Source of the DNA: Corydoras sp. C115
Taxonomy: Eukaryota > Chordata > Actinopteri > Siluriformes > Callichthyidae
Assembly: GCA_019802505.1 (NCBI GenBank)
Contig: JAFMOC010000070.1
Span: forward strand, 75,001-139,000
DNA: 64,000 nucleotides
Direction of reading: 5' to 3'
Shown: positions 1 through 15,907 of the stretch, one piece after another
Layout: each line of letters starts with the position of its first letter
Numbering within the stretch: position 1 is the first letter of the stretch
The notes under the pieces: model-generated
The model's input: the letters and a program-made list of their open reading frames with translations, nothing else
Told to the model about the DNA's origin: nothing
Database searches by the model: none
Translations under genes and position numbers: made by a program

Positions 1-1116
1 ACAAAAGTATGTAGAGTTACAACTAAACTACAATCTGCAATACTATTGTACTAAGTGCAGATATGGAAGCTTAAAACACGGCGGTGTTTTAGAAAATGGC
101 CAGTAAGCGTAAATACCTTATATAATTCTGTAGTGTTGAGATGTAGCAGCATGTGATTTGTTTAATTAAACGTATATACAAAAAGAAATGATGATAACCT
201 GTAGTTACCCTCGTCTGCCTTGTGTGAGCCCTGGTGCAAAGGCCAGTTATATAAGCGCAGTAAGCAACAGGTGTTATTAAAAGTGTACAGTTACACAGGC
301 CACACGGTGGCGTATTAAACTTCACACTCTGCAACAGGCTGCAAATAATGTATGAGACCTGCTTAATACACACGTAGTGATTTATGGAAGTGTTTAAATG
401 TTAGAACATCTGTATTTAGCAGAAAAGATGAATATGCAAATATGATATAATTATTACAACACTATCATTTTGATTCTACCTCCATGTTAACAGTGAATAA
501 GCATTAAAATGTATAGATTTTTGTTCTTTTTTTTTTTTTTACGAAATAAAAGTTTGAAATGAGTTACATTGATGACGACTGCCATTTCTGAATGCACATG
601 TATTGCACATATCTTTATAATACAATACCCAGCTCAGAGTTTTATCAAAACTTTTACAAAAAGACTTTTTTCTGTAATTGGACTAGTCCAAAAACAGAAA
701 AATATTAATTAATTAATAAAACTCAATCAATTAACCACATAGAAAAACTCGAAAAACCATGTTCTTGTTATAATGGCAGGTGGCCCAGCTGTGCAAAGTC
801 CATAAGGTATTTATGGCTATATATAAGCTCTATAGACATTAAACATGTGGACACTTACAGCTTTCATAATGTCCCATTTTATGTCTGGGCCTGCTTTGCA
901 ACCGAAGGGCAGCGAGTTCCTTCCACATCGAACTTCCTCTCGGTTCTTGCAGGGCTGGTTATGCTGAAACAGGAAGGGCCTTTAATGAAAGCGTCACCAC
1001 AGCTCTGTGTATCATCACCATTAGACGCCATTAGTTGAACTCATCTTTGAAGTGTTTAAATGTAAAGATGGGGTGATTATTAATAAAGCGAAGATGAGTG
1101 CATGCATTAAACATCT
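1..1116. other. AT-rich upstream DNA, no gene recognised
   Basis: Neither strand shows a coding exon I recognise. The stretch has a T-run near 525-540 and several short open frames that look like chance. A phrase near 950-985 ('ttatgctgaaacaggaaggg') resembles part of the teleost nonautonomous DNA element also seen at 38100-38870, so some of this is probably old repeat. It lies upstream of ARRDC3 and could hold distal regulatory sequence; nothing specific is visible. Confidence 0.5.
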
Positions 1117-1196
1117 CAAGGTCTACTGAAGTGACCAGTGTGCTCCCCCATGCAAGGCCTCCAACCCTCACTGCTCCAGGGATGCTGACCCCAACC
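1117..1196 (+). repeat. SINE-B fragment
   Basis: The phrases 'ggtctactgaagtgaccagt' and 'ccctcactgctccagggatg' match the middle of the better preserved SINE-B at 20009-20205. A tail-like phrase, 'cttgtaagtcgctttggac', occurs downstream at about 1764-1782. The two may be halves of one old element split by the SINE-A insertion at 1301-1648, but the DNA between them is not clearly SINE-B. Confidence 0.5.
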
Positions 1197-1300
1197 AAGC
1201 TGGGATACTTTCAAGATTCAAGAAAATGTTATTATCATTAATATCACATGTGGTACATGAGATAAGAACTAAATTATGCGTCACGGACCCCGATTACCCT

Positions 1301-1648
1301 TTCATTCATTCATTATCTCCCGCTTTATCCTCTATTAGGGTCGCGGTGGGGTTCCCCATGCCCATCCAGGGGAGAACATCTCGGGCGCTGGGCAGATAGA
1401 CCCAGGACAGGGCGCCAATCCATCGCTGGGCACACACTCACTCACACAGACACACGCTATATGGGGCAATTTGGAGAATTCAATTGACTTGATCCATGTT
1501 TTTGGACTGAGGGAGGAAAGCGGAGAACCCGGAGGAAACCCACGCAGACACGGGGAGAACATGGAAACTCCACCCAGATGGGGATTCGAACCGGGAATCC
1601 CTAGCGCTGAGAGGTGAACATGCTAACCACTAAGCCACCGTGCCGCCT
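1301..1648 (-). repeat. SINE-A copy, full length, perfect 12-bp TSD
   Basis: In + orientation it starts with the (TTCA)n tail and ends with the tRNA-like head 'taagccaccgtgccgcc'. The target duplication 'cccgattaccct' sits at 1289-1300 and 1649-1660. The head has a good B box (GGTTCGAATCC read on the - strand) and an A-box-like TGGCTTAGTGG. This is the best complete example of the family at the left of the window. Confidence 0.9.
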
Positions 1649-1963
1649 CCCGATTACCCTGTTATTTTAAATTAATAACTTAAATTTAAATTTTAAAGAA
1701 AAAAAAGTGATTTTTTTTAAAAATACAGTATATAGGTATGTGAAATATAATAATAAACAGCAACTTGTAAGTCGCTTTGGACAAAATGACCAGATGACCC
1801 AACGAAGGAGCGAACACTGGACATTGCAGTGTCCAGCAGAGCTCTTCGGGAGCGCGTCCCGCGGAGCCGCATGCGGGTTACAGTAGCTCGGGAGGGTAAA
1901 GTGCGCACCTCGGGTCTCTGGACGCTCAGCTGGTCTTTGTCTTGTCGACGTGCCAGAGCGCGC

Positions 1964-2039
1964 GGGGGGGGGGGGGGGTATATGTGTGTATGTGTGTGTG
2001 TCTGTGTGTGGTGTGTGTGTGTGTGTGGGGGGGGGGGGG
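1964..2039 (+). repeat. G15-(TG)n-G13 low-complexity tract in ARRDC3 promoter
   Basis: A run of 15 G (1964-1978) is followed by about 48 bp of alternating TG/TA-rich purine-pyrimidine sequence and then 13 G (2027-2039). G runs can form quadruplexes and alternating TG can form Z-DNA. The tract ends 40 bp before the NRF1-like site and about 325 bp before the start codon. Length may be inaccurate because such tracts are hard to sequence. Confidence 0.85.
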
Positions 2040-2078
2040 TCCCGTCCAGCGCACGCCCGGAGGCGGGCAGGGAAAGGC

Positions 2079-2091
2079 GCGCGCATGCGCA
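2079..2091 (+). promoter_or_regulatory. NRF1-like site
   Basis: The palindrome GCGCATGCGC in context 'cgcgcatgcgca' matches the known NRF1 consensus (YGCGCAYGCGCR). NRF1 sites are typical of CpG-island promoters. It lies 273 bp upstream of the ARRDC3 ATG. Binding is inferred from the motif alone. Confidence 0.5.
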
Positions 2092-2219
2092 GGAGGTTGT
2101 TTTTCTCCCCGAGCCGCCGCTTAAAGCGAGCCGAGCGCAGAAAGTCGGCCGTCTTTCCGAGCGGAGCGTCGGCGCCGCGATAACAGCGTCCTCTGCTGTT
2201 ATTCAGCTCCCGCACGTCC

Positions 2220-2288
2220 ATGACACCCCTGCGCTGCCGTGCGGCGGGCTCTCCTGCCTCCTCCTCCTCCAGCAGCGCGTTTTCGTAG
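2220..2288 (+). CDS. possible uORF in ARRDC3 5' UTR (22 codons)
   Basis: An ATG at 2220 opens a 22-codon frame (MTPLRCRAAG... with a run of five serines near its end) that stops with TAG at 2286-2288, 75 nt before the ARRDC3 start. The start context is weak (T at -3). It matters only if transcription starts upstream of 2220, which is unknown. It may simply be a chance frame in GC-rich DNA. Confidence 0.25.
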   Translation: MTPLRCRAAGSPASSSSSSAFS

Positions 2289-2363
2289 CTTTTCCTGTTT
2301 GTTTCTTATTTTATTCTTTTTTTATACGCGACTTTTTTCTTTCCCTTTCCGCCTCTCGCCACC

Positions 2364-6733
<4,370 letters not shown>

Positions 6734-8975
6734 GCTCACAGTCCTATAGCCCGGAGTGAACGGGCCCTTCAAGTTTCGTCTTTGAGTTTTTTTTATGTTC
6801 CCGGTGACGGCGAGCGCACTTGCATTGCTGTCGATGCCGAGAGGAGACAAACGGACGGGAGGAAGGACAGAAAGGGGCAAAAGGTAGCTGCCGTGTGTCC
6901 CTTCAATCCCGCCCCGTGACGTGCGCTCACACCACTCATCCCTGTGGACAGATGCTTCTGGCCGGACGGCGCCGCCAGGATCTCGTCGGCCTAGTTTCTT
7001 TTGTCCTCACGCTTCTTTCTGCAGCACAAAACAACGTTCTGTAGCACAGGGCTGTCTGTAAGACGCGGGATATAGTCGCCACTCGCAGTACAAAGGAGAG
7101 AAGACTAGCGACCTCCGGCTTCTGTTGTGGGATTTTTTTTTTCTTTGCACATTTTAATTTTCGTCTCGAGTCGCTCGTGGCTCGTTTTGGAAATGACTGA
7201 GCGTTTCAGATTCTCGCCACCTCGGTCCGATACGGAGAGATCGCGGGTGTCGTCTGCACAACCTCGAACAACGGCGTGAACAGATTCAGACTGAGACTCT
7301 GTACAAACTCAGCTGTTCTTGGGTGGTATATTGTTTTGTTTTTTTGACACCCCCACCCCAATCCAAGACACGCGAAGGACAAACTGTACCCTCGGGTGTC
7401 TGTCCTGTCAGTCACAGTGGACTTGTTTTGTTTTCCCATTCTTTACACGGAAACCATATACAAGTTCGAAATGCCTTTAAACCAGTCTCCATCTGCACGG
7501 GGATGACATTCTAGCGCATGTTTCCCATTTGCATGTGTAGGCAGGGTGGAGAGATAAAACAGGGTGGCGCCCAGCAGGCCGTTTGCCTGAACAGTTTTTT
7601 GCCTTTCCGATTGTTGCGTGATGCGGCGCCGACTTCTGTAAGGCACTGCCTGAAACAATAGCACTCAGGATTAAAGTCTCACTTGCCAAGTAGTTGGACA
7701 AACAAAAATGTGGACGGTATAAAAGTTGTGATCGTCTAAATTGCACTGTTCAAAAGCAGGTGAGAAAAGCAGATGAAGTGAAAGTCGAGACAACGCACAA
7801 AGCAGCTTTCTGAGAGCGGACGACATTCCCTTTTTGTCCTCTTGTACTCCATGACCTCCATTGCCAACCCCGTCACCACCACCACCACATTCCTCCAGGC
7901 CAGTGATGGCAGATACGATTCAAAGAATGAGAAATGTCCTTGCGCCTCGACGACAGGCTTCTCCGAGCCGTAGAAACGTAGAAATTGAATACGGTGGCTG
8001 TAATTGGGTTGAAATGAGAAACACATTTGTTTTCAAAAATCTCATTTCAACGACTTTAGTGAGTCGAAGCGTGGATTAAACGAAGCCTTCATCACGCAGC
8101 ACCCGGTAGCAGAGACAAATCATCTTGTGCCGAGGTCTGGAGGAAACTCAGCACTCAGACTCCCCTAGAAAAGAGGTGTTCAGCCACCCGAGTTCCCAAA
8201 GAGTCGAGGTTGCGAGCGAGTCGAGGGGCCGACGTGTCCTCCGAGTATCAGCTACTTTTTAGTCTAACGTCTCGAAACATGTACAGACTCATCAAAGTGG
8301 TCTTATCTTAGTGGCCTTGAAGAATCGACTCCCGCCCTCATTAGGCCTCACACCTTCCGTCTGTCTCTGTCTTGTCTGTAGCGTATTTTGTTTGAAAGGA
8401 CAAAAAGGGAAAAGCAAACAGTCCTTCAAAGCAAAGCACTGATCCCCAGACACGCCACTCTGATAAGTTTTGGCTCGAATCTGTTTGCGATGGCTCCTTT
8501 CGATGACTATTATGGGCATTTGAGGTTCGTATCCTAATCTGTTTCTCTCACCAGACATCACAACAAGGCGACTCGCGTGATGTTTATGACCGTGTCTGTT
8601 TTCGTTCAGGTCGTTTTCACCTGACGAAATCACAACCAGCGAGGTTTAAACGATAAGCTTTCATTTTTTCCCCCCTTGCTCATGTGGATGGTCAATTCCA
8701 GTGTCCATGCCTGACCTTCCATATAATCCAGTGTTAAAGCTAAACTCTTCACTCACTCTGAGGAACGGAGGTGGAGCGTGGGTCGAATCGGTTTTTAGAA
8801 ACAATAAGTGCAATATTTCTTCTTTCATTTGTTCTCACATTAATGTAACCTGTGTTTTATTTTTTTTTTCCGAAATCATTATGATCACTATGTCATTTTA
8901 ACAGACAAACTTCAGTTTGAAATGGTTTGGAACTAGTTCTTCCTTGGCGTTAAATAAACCTTTACCCAGCATTAC
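6734..8975 (+). other. probable ARRDC3 3' UTR
   Basis: No coding exon follows the ARRDC3 stop on this strand, and no interspersed repeat is seen until 9267. An AATAAA hexamer lies at 8953-8958. A roughly 2.2-kb 3' UTR fits the family, whose mammalian transcripts also have long 3' UTRs. The exact end is inferred; an RNA 3' end read would settle it. Confidence 0.6.
8953..8958 (+). terminator. candidate ARRDC3 polyadenylation signal
   Basis: AATAAA in context 'cgttaaataaacctt'. It is the first canonical hexamer I noticed on this strand after a long repeat-free stretch downstream of the ARRDC3 stop codon. No transcript evidence is available. Confidence 0.45.
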
Positions 8976-9266
8976 AACACGCCACGGTGTGTTACAGTTC
9001 TTTTAAACAGTAGCAACTTCTTGTTTTTCCAAAGTGTCCATAATATTCAGTGGAACAGTTCCTTCAATCAGATCGAAAGCAAGCAATTCTAAAAGTGAGG
9101 TGATACAAAAGAACTGTTTAAAGATTCCACATGTGTAAATATTAACTGGGTCAGAGGCGCAACTTGTGTCCAAGTCTGGGACTTCTCTTTGAGATCAACA
9201 CCGAATGTCTATTAACTAGCTTTGAAAATTAAGTTTAGGGAAGTTTAGGGAGCAAAAGCAACTTAC

Positions 9267-9386
9267 ACATAACCCATCTTCATTATACATAACCCATCTT
9301 TATTACACATAACCCATCTTTATTACACATAACCCATCTTCATTACACATAACCCATCTTCATTATACATAACCCATCTTTATTGT
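9267..9386 (+). repeat. 20-bp tandem repeat, six units
   Basis: Six head-to-tail copies of 'acataacccatcttcattat', with C/T changes at two positions. Units start at 9267, 9287, 9307, 9327, 9347 and 9367. No open frame runs through it. A short noncoding minisatellite. Confidence 0.95.
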
Positions 9387-9950
9387 TGGATCAGAGCCGT
9401 GATATTGAACCACTGGATCAATGAAAGTTTAGTACCACATTGGCCTAAGTGTTTTAATCCCCAACATTGAGAACCCAACCCCCTAAACACCGAGCTACAC
9501 ACCATAAATCTGACCATAAAGTATCATTTGTCAGTTGTTCACTTTTTGTTAAGTGTCTTTGTAACTACACAACTGCTCAAAAAAAGTAATTACAGGGTAG
9601 AGGATTTACAGGGTGTTCTTATGTTCCGAGTTCTTGTCAGATTAGTAAACAAAATCAATAAGACTCAAAGATTAAACGCCTTGAACATCTAATCCGACTT
9701 TGTTTCCCCCAAAGCGCTGACTGCATAAGAAAATACACTGTTGATGGTAAAGAAAAAAGTTCAAACCCTCTGTCTGTAAACCTCACGTTGGTTACCAATG
9801 CAGCAGCAGCGCCTCTACAGGCGTTTTTGAGCATTACAACAACTTAGTAATCATTTGGATTTGTTCCACGGCAATAAATCTTCAGGGGGCGTGGTTATTC
9901 ACGCGCCGTGCCAGCGCTCAGCGATCTGCCTGATATAGAAATGCATTTGC

Positions 9951-9995
9951 TTAATGCCTTTAATGCTTTTAATGCCTTTAATGCTTTTAATGCTT
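9951..9995 (+). repeat. 10-bp tandem repeat (TTAATGCCTT / TTAATGCTTT)
   Basis: About 4.5 units of a 10-bp repeat alternating 'ttaatgcctt' and 'ttaatgcttt', giving a 20-bp higher-order period. AT-rich and noncoding. Confidence 0.85.
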
Positions 9996-10678
9996 AAAGG
10001 GTTGAGATCTTTAAAAGTAGACTTTTATTACTCATGCGTTGGGCCTGTAGACACCTGTAGAAACGCGAGCGACAAACAAATACCACCGGCCAACATTTAT
10101 TCATTTAAATTAATTAATTAAAAATAATGTTTAAAAAAGCATTAACAGTCCGAGTTATAACCCCCCCCCCACCAACACCGTTACAACCGTTTAGCCAAAC
10201 ATAAAAATCAACAACAATATTATTTAGGAAATTTAAACTCACCACAGATCTTGATTAAAACCTTGAGTGTTTTAACCCAGCTTGCTTTTTAAAAACAGTT
10301 TAGTTCCATTTTAAAAAGTCATTTTCTGTCGCCATCAAGCTAATGGCGAACGCCGAGTTTATTTCTGTAATTAGTTTTAATTGGCTGAACATGTCTGCTC
10401 ATCAAAACTACTACCCAATCAGAGGGCGTGAATCCGCCGACCCGCCGGAGAACTCATAATTCTGATTGGTTGAAGCAACACCGGTTAACGCTACATGGCC
10501 AGCACAATTCATTCTAAAGGCGTAGGTAGAAAAAAAAATAAAACCTAGCAACCAATGATGCTGAAATGTGATTGGCTAAATGTTTCTAATTAAGAAAGCC
10601 ATATCTGGAAGCTGCAACCGAAGAAAACTTTAGGAAAGAAACGAGGCAGATTATCTTTGAATTATATAAAAATTATTA

Positions 10679-11003
10679 GGGCGGCACGGTGGCAGAGTGT
10701 TTAGCATGTTCGCCTCTCAGCGCTAGGGGTTCCCGGTTCGAATCCCCATCTGGGTGGAGTTTCCATGTTTTCCCCGTGTCTGCGTGGGTTTCCTCCGGGT
10801 TCCTCCCACAGTCCAAAAACATGGATCAATTCTCCAAATTGCCCCATATGGAGTGTGTCTGTGTGAGTGAGTGTGTGCCCAGTGATAGGTTGTCGCCCTG
10901 TCCTGGGTCTTTCTGCGCCGGCGCCCGAGACGCTCTCCCCTGGATGGGCATGGGGAACCCCACCGCGACCCTAATAGAGGATAAAGCGGAAGATAATGAA
11001 TGA
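10679..11003 (+). repeat. SINE-A copy, full length, 15-bp TSD
   Basis: Starts at the head 'gggcggcacggtggc' and ends 'gaagataatgaatga'. The target duplication 'atataaaaattatta' is perfect at 10664-10678 and 11004-11018. The B box ggttcgaatcc is intact. It forms an inverted pair with the copy at 11169-11529. Confidence 0.92.
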
Positions 11004-11168
11004 ATATAAAAATTATTAATGGACAAAATATAATTAACATTAGTCTGTGGTTCAGATATTTTTAGGCCTTCAGAAAAGACCTTGAAGGCCCTGACGCCTG
11101 CCACTGCAGCTTTAAGAGTATTGTTGCAGACACATTAATACTCAACAATATAATATCACACTACAATT

Positions 11169-11529
11169 TTTCATTCATTCATTATCTTCCGCTTTATCCT
11201 CTATTAGGGTTGCGGGGGGGGGGGGGGGGGGGGGAGAACGTGCCCATCCAGGGGAGAACGTTTCAGGCACTGGGCAGATAGACCCAGGACAGGGTGCCAA
11301 TCAATCACTGAGCACACACTCACTCACACAGACACGCAATTTGGGGCAATTTGGAGAACTCAATTGACTTGATCCATGTTTTTGGACTGTGGGAGGAAAC
11401 CGGCGAACCCGGAGGAAACCCACGCGGACACGGGGAGAACATGGAAACTCCACCCATATGGGGATTCGAACCGGGAATCCCTGGTGCTGAGAGGAGAACA
11501 TGCTAACCACTAAGCCACCGTGCTGCTAA
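11169..11529 (-). repeat. SINE-A copy, 11-bp TSD, with G21 run
   Basis: Complete copy in reverse orientation flanked by 'acactacaatt' at 11158-11168 and 11530-11540. It carries 21 consecutive G at 11214-11234, replacing the short 'gcggtggggttcc' found in unexpanded copies. A short piece next to the run is also missing ('ttccccatgc'). Confidence 0.92.
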
Positions 11530-12231
11530 ACACTACAATTCAAAGCATTAATTAATTTCTTGTCATATCAGCAGCTATAACAGTTTGCAGTTGATGTTCC
11601 AATTTATCTCATTAAGGACTTTGTATTCAGGATGTTAAAAGTAGCAAAGTACCTATTTCAGGACACAATGGCATTGTCAGATCTGTATTATGGTTCCTTT
11701 GGCGTTGGTTAGACTCTGCTGAGTCCGTTTTGTCATAGCAGTTCCCACCCTTATCCCCCTGCCATTGACTTCTACAGGTCAGGGCCTTTGTGGTGAGCTG
11801 ACCCTGTGCTGGTGACATAAAGCAGGGTGGGATTAGAGAGCAGGCCCTTTCACAATCACAAGACTCTGAAACAGAAACATCTGGAAAGCAGAACTAATAA
11901 CATGTAATAGAAAATTTTATTTAAAGTCTGTGATGGTTCCATAATGGCAGTTTATAGCTGTTCAACAGTCTGCTGTTCTCACTAAAAACACTGTTCTTTT
12001 ACTGCTGGGTTTAAAGGTGTGTGTATTGTGTAGAACCGCACATCGCAAACACGTCCAGTAAACAACATGACCGCCACACTGACATGCTGTGCCTATGAAC
12101 AACAAACAATGTGGTATAACAGGGCAACTTCATGAAGGGCATCATGTAGAAATAAAAGACCAATTTTAAGGTAAAATAATCCAATAATTATTAGTAAAAA
12201 GTAAATTAAATACGACTTAAAAAAATAACTT

Positions 12232-12340
12232 GTGGTTAGGGATCCAGCCTTGCGACATGAAGGTCCGCGGAAAGTCCTACCAAGTTCTATTGCTGAAGTG
12301 TCCTTGGACAAGGCACCTAAGAAGGCAAGGCTTCCTACAG
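12232..12340 (+). repeat. SINE-C fragment
   Basis: Carries 'tgtggttagggatccagcct', 'tgcgacatgaaggtccgcgg' and 'ctgaagtgtccttggacaag', a degraded version of the tRNA-like SINE also present at 43895-44035 and, reversed, at 50480-50618. Confidence 0.55.
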
Positions 12341-12789
12341 TAGGAAAAATAGATCACTAAAAACCAAACAAACAAAAAAGGACATATGCTAAATTCCATT
12401 TCTACTAAAGGCCTTTTCTGAAGTTTAAAGTGATGAAAACGAACCTTAAAGTTCATAAACAAACCGCTGACATATAATTTATACCAAAGAGTTGAATTCT
12501 TGGAAGTTGCGGTGCATGAAACGTTCTGTAACCGTAAAAATGTGGATTTATCAGCATGGGTACACAGTGCAGTCTCTGAGAGCTGAATTCAAACACACAC
12601 TGGGTTAGAAGCCAGGTTTTTAAGTTCCCTCCAAACATTGCCTTTAGAACAAATAGTCTGTAATTCAGTAAGCACACAGTGGGATGTCCTTGTGGATCCT
12701 TTTTTAGCACGCACAGATATGTTTGTTTGGTTTCGAAGTCACTGGAATCACACTGAAGGATCAGTGGAGCTTTTGGTTACATGGGTTCT

Positions 12790-13100
12790 GTTTTAATATT
12801 ATCTGTCAGTTTTTGTCACTTCTGCAGTGACACTGATGCGGTGAGGGGGGCTTTAGTGCAGTGCTGCTGTATTTTCCTCTTAGTGACACTGCTGGGATAG
12901 GAATAATGCGCCAACCAAATAATCCCTGCTCTGTGGTGGTACTATTGGGGTCCTGAGCTTTAGAGAACAGAGTACACTGTGGTATGTACTGTAGAACACA
13001 AACAGTTTGGAATCGTACATCTACAAAGTCGGTTAGTGGAACTGATACCATGAACAATGTGGAACAAAAAGGAGGTGTGTCCAAACACTTGCCCGGTGCT
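12790..13100 (+). mobile_element. foldback-type nonautonomous element, one arm
   Basis: Matches the right arm of the element at 51875-52500 over 'ctgctgggataggaataatg', 'ccaaccaaataatccctgct', 'gtatgtactgtagaacacaa' and 'ggtgtgtccaaacact'. No transposase is encoded. The opposite arm is not evident, so this copy is probably truncated or diverged. Confidence 0.6.
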
Positions 13101-14968
13101 ATATATATGTAGCCAAAAGAAGTGTGGACACCCCTGTTTTAGATGGTTATGTCATGAACAGTCTAAGTTTGAAACCTTAGCTCTGAAGATGGGTCATCGC
13201 AAAATGTCATAACACGGTAGAAAGGTTTCGGGGGGAGATTTATTTTAAGCTGCTCATGTGTTTTAAAAGTTGGGAATTGTTTTTTGTATTTTATTTTCAC
13301 TACCTTTTTATTAGTTACTATTAAATCAGTTGTTGTTTGTATTTATGACACTTCGTTACTCTTTCAGATTTACATTGAACCATCCACTCTCCAGAAGATG
13401 TTCTTTGCACAGGTTTTATTAATAGAAGGTACATACTGACGATGGGCGACAGATCTAGACTCAACTTAATAAATCTAAAGACAACTGAATTTGCTGAGCA
13501 CTATGCACAACATGAATCTAGACCTCCTTGTGTAGCCATGGTGATAGACAAGGCAAGCAGAGAAGTGAAGAGGACAGCTGCAGGCTTTCATGGCTATTGA
13601 CATGCAAAGACCAATCGTTGTTCTGTTCAAACCCCCTCCCAAATCTGTGCACCTCCATATCTGAAGGAGGCAACCCAGACACTGCTGTTCCCAGGCTTAG
13701 GTTCCAGAGCTGGCTGCAGGTCCCAGGACAGTCTGCATAACTGGCGTGTGAAAGGGAGGGTGACCTCGCTTTAGCTATTAGAAGCCGGAGTTCAAGTTCT
13801 TACCGGTTTTCAGAATGCAGAGTCATTATTAGCATCGGTTGCTTGCTTCTGTACTTATGATCGAGGAAACGAAGAGCCAAGTTTGATCTCAGCTCATTAG
13901 TTTAAAGTATTAAAGTGATTTTTTAGTAAAAACAATGTTTAAAATGAAGCACTCCGTTCCACAGAGGCGGTTCTGAGTAAATCAGAGTCTAATGCAAAGT
14001 ACGGATTTGTCCGACGTTCCCGTTTCCAGATTAGAGGTGGTGCTGGAATGACTGCAGCTATCCAGTTCCTCCTGCAGCCGGTAAACAAAAGTATTCTGAG
14101 GGACCACCTAATCCCTGCTGCATTCTCTGCAAGGAGGTGCTGATTACAAGTGACCATTCAACCTCATCTTGGTTTTGCATTACATTCAGTTTTTGACTTT
14201 AAATTGAATTCAGTCGTCTTTACATAACACTTTATACAATTTGCTAATGTTACAAAGCAGCTTTACAGAAATCCAAGACTTCAACGGACCTTTTAAAGTA
14301 CCAGATAGCGGGCGGCCCTGTCCCAATCTCCCCCGTCAAACGTACACTTTCTTTCTGACCTACAAAGCGAGTTTGTGGAGGGTGAGGGGGCAGAAATGTA
14401 ACTGAGTGATGAGGCTTGTTGATAAAGGCCTGCAGTGTTGGGCAGTGTATTAATGAAAAGATCAGGAAAGTGCTTGAGCTCAGTCCAGTTATAATGTTTC
14501 ACAGATTCGTTTTGCCACGAATGAATTTTGTTTCTATAAAACAGGACATGAGGCAAACCCCGTGACCTTGTGTTTTTCACATGGAATACTTTGCCCTTTC
14601 TATTGCTGGACAAAACAAATAGTGTTCACCTTTCCAAATAGGGCATGGGTCATTCCTTTACCTGCTCGGCCGTTCTCTTTATCTTTCTCACCCCCTGCAC
14701 ATGGAGGGCAGCGATATATTTACTCGAGCAAGACGGTTTCCTTTTTTAGATGCCTTGACTTGTGCTGCCCCCTGTCTCAGTTTCTCCTGAGTCATGGCGA
14801 ACCTTGACCACCTGCACCTCAGACGTGACCAGGGGGTGCAGGGCGGAATGATGGGTGTCTACCAACGTTCACAAAACATTCTTCATTTTTGTCCCAGGCC
14901 AAATCCCCAGACATAACATTTACTCACAAATACATTCAGTTCAGTAAACAGGTTGGATTGTTATATGT

Positions 14969-15326
14969 TCATTCATTCATTCATTATCTTCCGCTTTATC
15001 CTATATTAGGGTCGCATGGGGGGGGGTGGTTCTGCATGCCCATCCAGGGGAGAACGTTTCAGGCGCTGGGCAGATACACCCAGGACAGGGCGCCAATCTA
15101 TCGCTGGGCACATATTCACACTCACATACACACTCTATATGGGGCAATTTGGAGAACTCAATTGACTTGATCCATGTTTTTGGACTGTGGGAGGAAACCG
15201 GAGAACCCGGAGGAAACCCACGCGGACACGGGGAGAACATGGAAACTCCACCCAGATGGGGATTCGAACCGGGAATCCCTAGCGCTGAGAGGAGAACGTG
15301 CTGACCACTAAGCCACTGTGCCGCTC
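14969..15326 (-). repeat. SINE-A copy, near full length
   Basis: Begins in the (TTCA)n tail and ends 'taagccactgtgccgc'. An 8-G run lies at the family's unstable position near 15020. I did not find a clear target duplication, because the next fragment begins directly at its head end. Confidence 0.88.
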
Positions 15327-15327
15327 C

Positions 15328-15415
15328 ATCTATTATCTTCCCCTTTATCCACTACTAGGGTCGGGGGGGGGGGGGGGGTTCTACATGCCCATACAGGGGA
15401 GAACATTATAGGCCC
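15328..15415 (-). repeat. SINE-A 3' fragment with G16 run
   Basis: Only the 3' end of the SINE is present ('attatcttcccctttatcc' to 'gagaacattataggccc'). The G run at 15363-15378 sits at the position expanded in other copies. It abuts the preceding SINE-A directly, so it is either a second truncated insertion or an older copy hit by the first. Confidence 0.8.
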
Positions 15416-15765
15416 AAATTTACTCCCTAAACCTCACACCGTGTTCCAGGAGGTTTCAGGAAGGTGACAATGTAGTTTTGACAAACTTGTTATGTCAGGT
15501 GACCCGGGGCGACACATGGGTCCACATATTAGTGACGAATACTAATCTAACAGCACAGGCACTATTTTAATCTGCTGACAAAATGGGTGGAGGTGCTACG
15601 TTCACAGGGGTGTAGATACCCTATCTATCTCTGTGTAAGTGTGACGAGGCAGGGGCACAACCCAGGGCATCAAGTAGTGGCACCAATAACCCAGAAACAA
15701 CACTGCTCACATGTGATTATATTTACACTCCTAACAAGGCATGTCTTTAAAGATTTATTAGTTCA

Positions 15766-15907
15766 GAGTGTGTGTCCAGCGATGGATTGGCGCCCTGTCC
15801 TGGGTGTATCTGCCCAGCGCCTGAGACGTTCTCCCCTGGATGGGCATGGGGAACCCCACCGCGACCCTAATAGAGGATAAAGCGGGAGATAATGAATGAA
15901 TGAATAA
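15766..15907 (+). repeat. SINE-A copy, 5'-truncated
   Basis: Starts in the middle of the SINE ('gtgtgtccagcgatggattg') and runs to the tail (gaatgaa). 'ttcagagt' occurs at 15762-15769 and 15908-15915 as a short duplication. 5' truncation with a target duplication fits target-primed reverse transcription. Confidence 0.8.

Larger units (their letters stand above)
1800..2363 (+). promoter_or_regulatory. ARRDC3 CpG-rich promoter and 5' UTR
   Basis: Base composition changes sharply from AT-rich to GC- and CpG-rich at about 1800 and stays so through the first exon. There is no convincing TATA box at a fixed distance, which fits a dispersed CpG-island promoter. An NRF1-like palindrome is at 2079-2091 and a G/TG/G tract at 1964-2039. 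The start codon has an excellent Kozak context (gccaccATGg). The transcription start cannot be placed from sequence alone. Confidence 0.65.
8976..10663. other. intergenic, no gene; short tandem arrays
   Basis: AT-rich DNA between ARRDC3 and the first intergenic SINE. It holds a 20-bp tandem array at 9267-9386, a degraded SINE-like stretch around 9405-9510 and a 10-bp array at 9951-9995. No exon or RNA gene is recognised on either strand. Confidence 0.6.
11541..14968. other. intergenic, no gene recognised
   Basis: Contains a SINE-C fragment (12232-12340) and one arm of a foldback-type element (12790-13100), both listed separately. The rest is unique-looking AT-rich DNA. Short open frames here have no recognisable family and no splice-site support. 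Confidence 0.55.

Noticed and set aside
9267..9386. 20-bp direct repeats considered as a CRISPR-like array
   Set aside because: Units are head to tail without spacers, in a vertebrate genome; it is an ordinary minisatellite.
10679..11003. SINE heads as functional tRNA genes
   Set aside because: A and B boxes are present, but the sequence does not fold as a full cloverleaf with an acceptor stem and continues into the SINE body.
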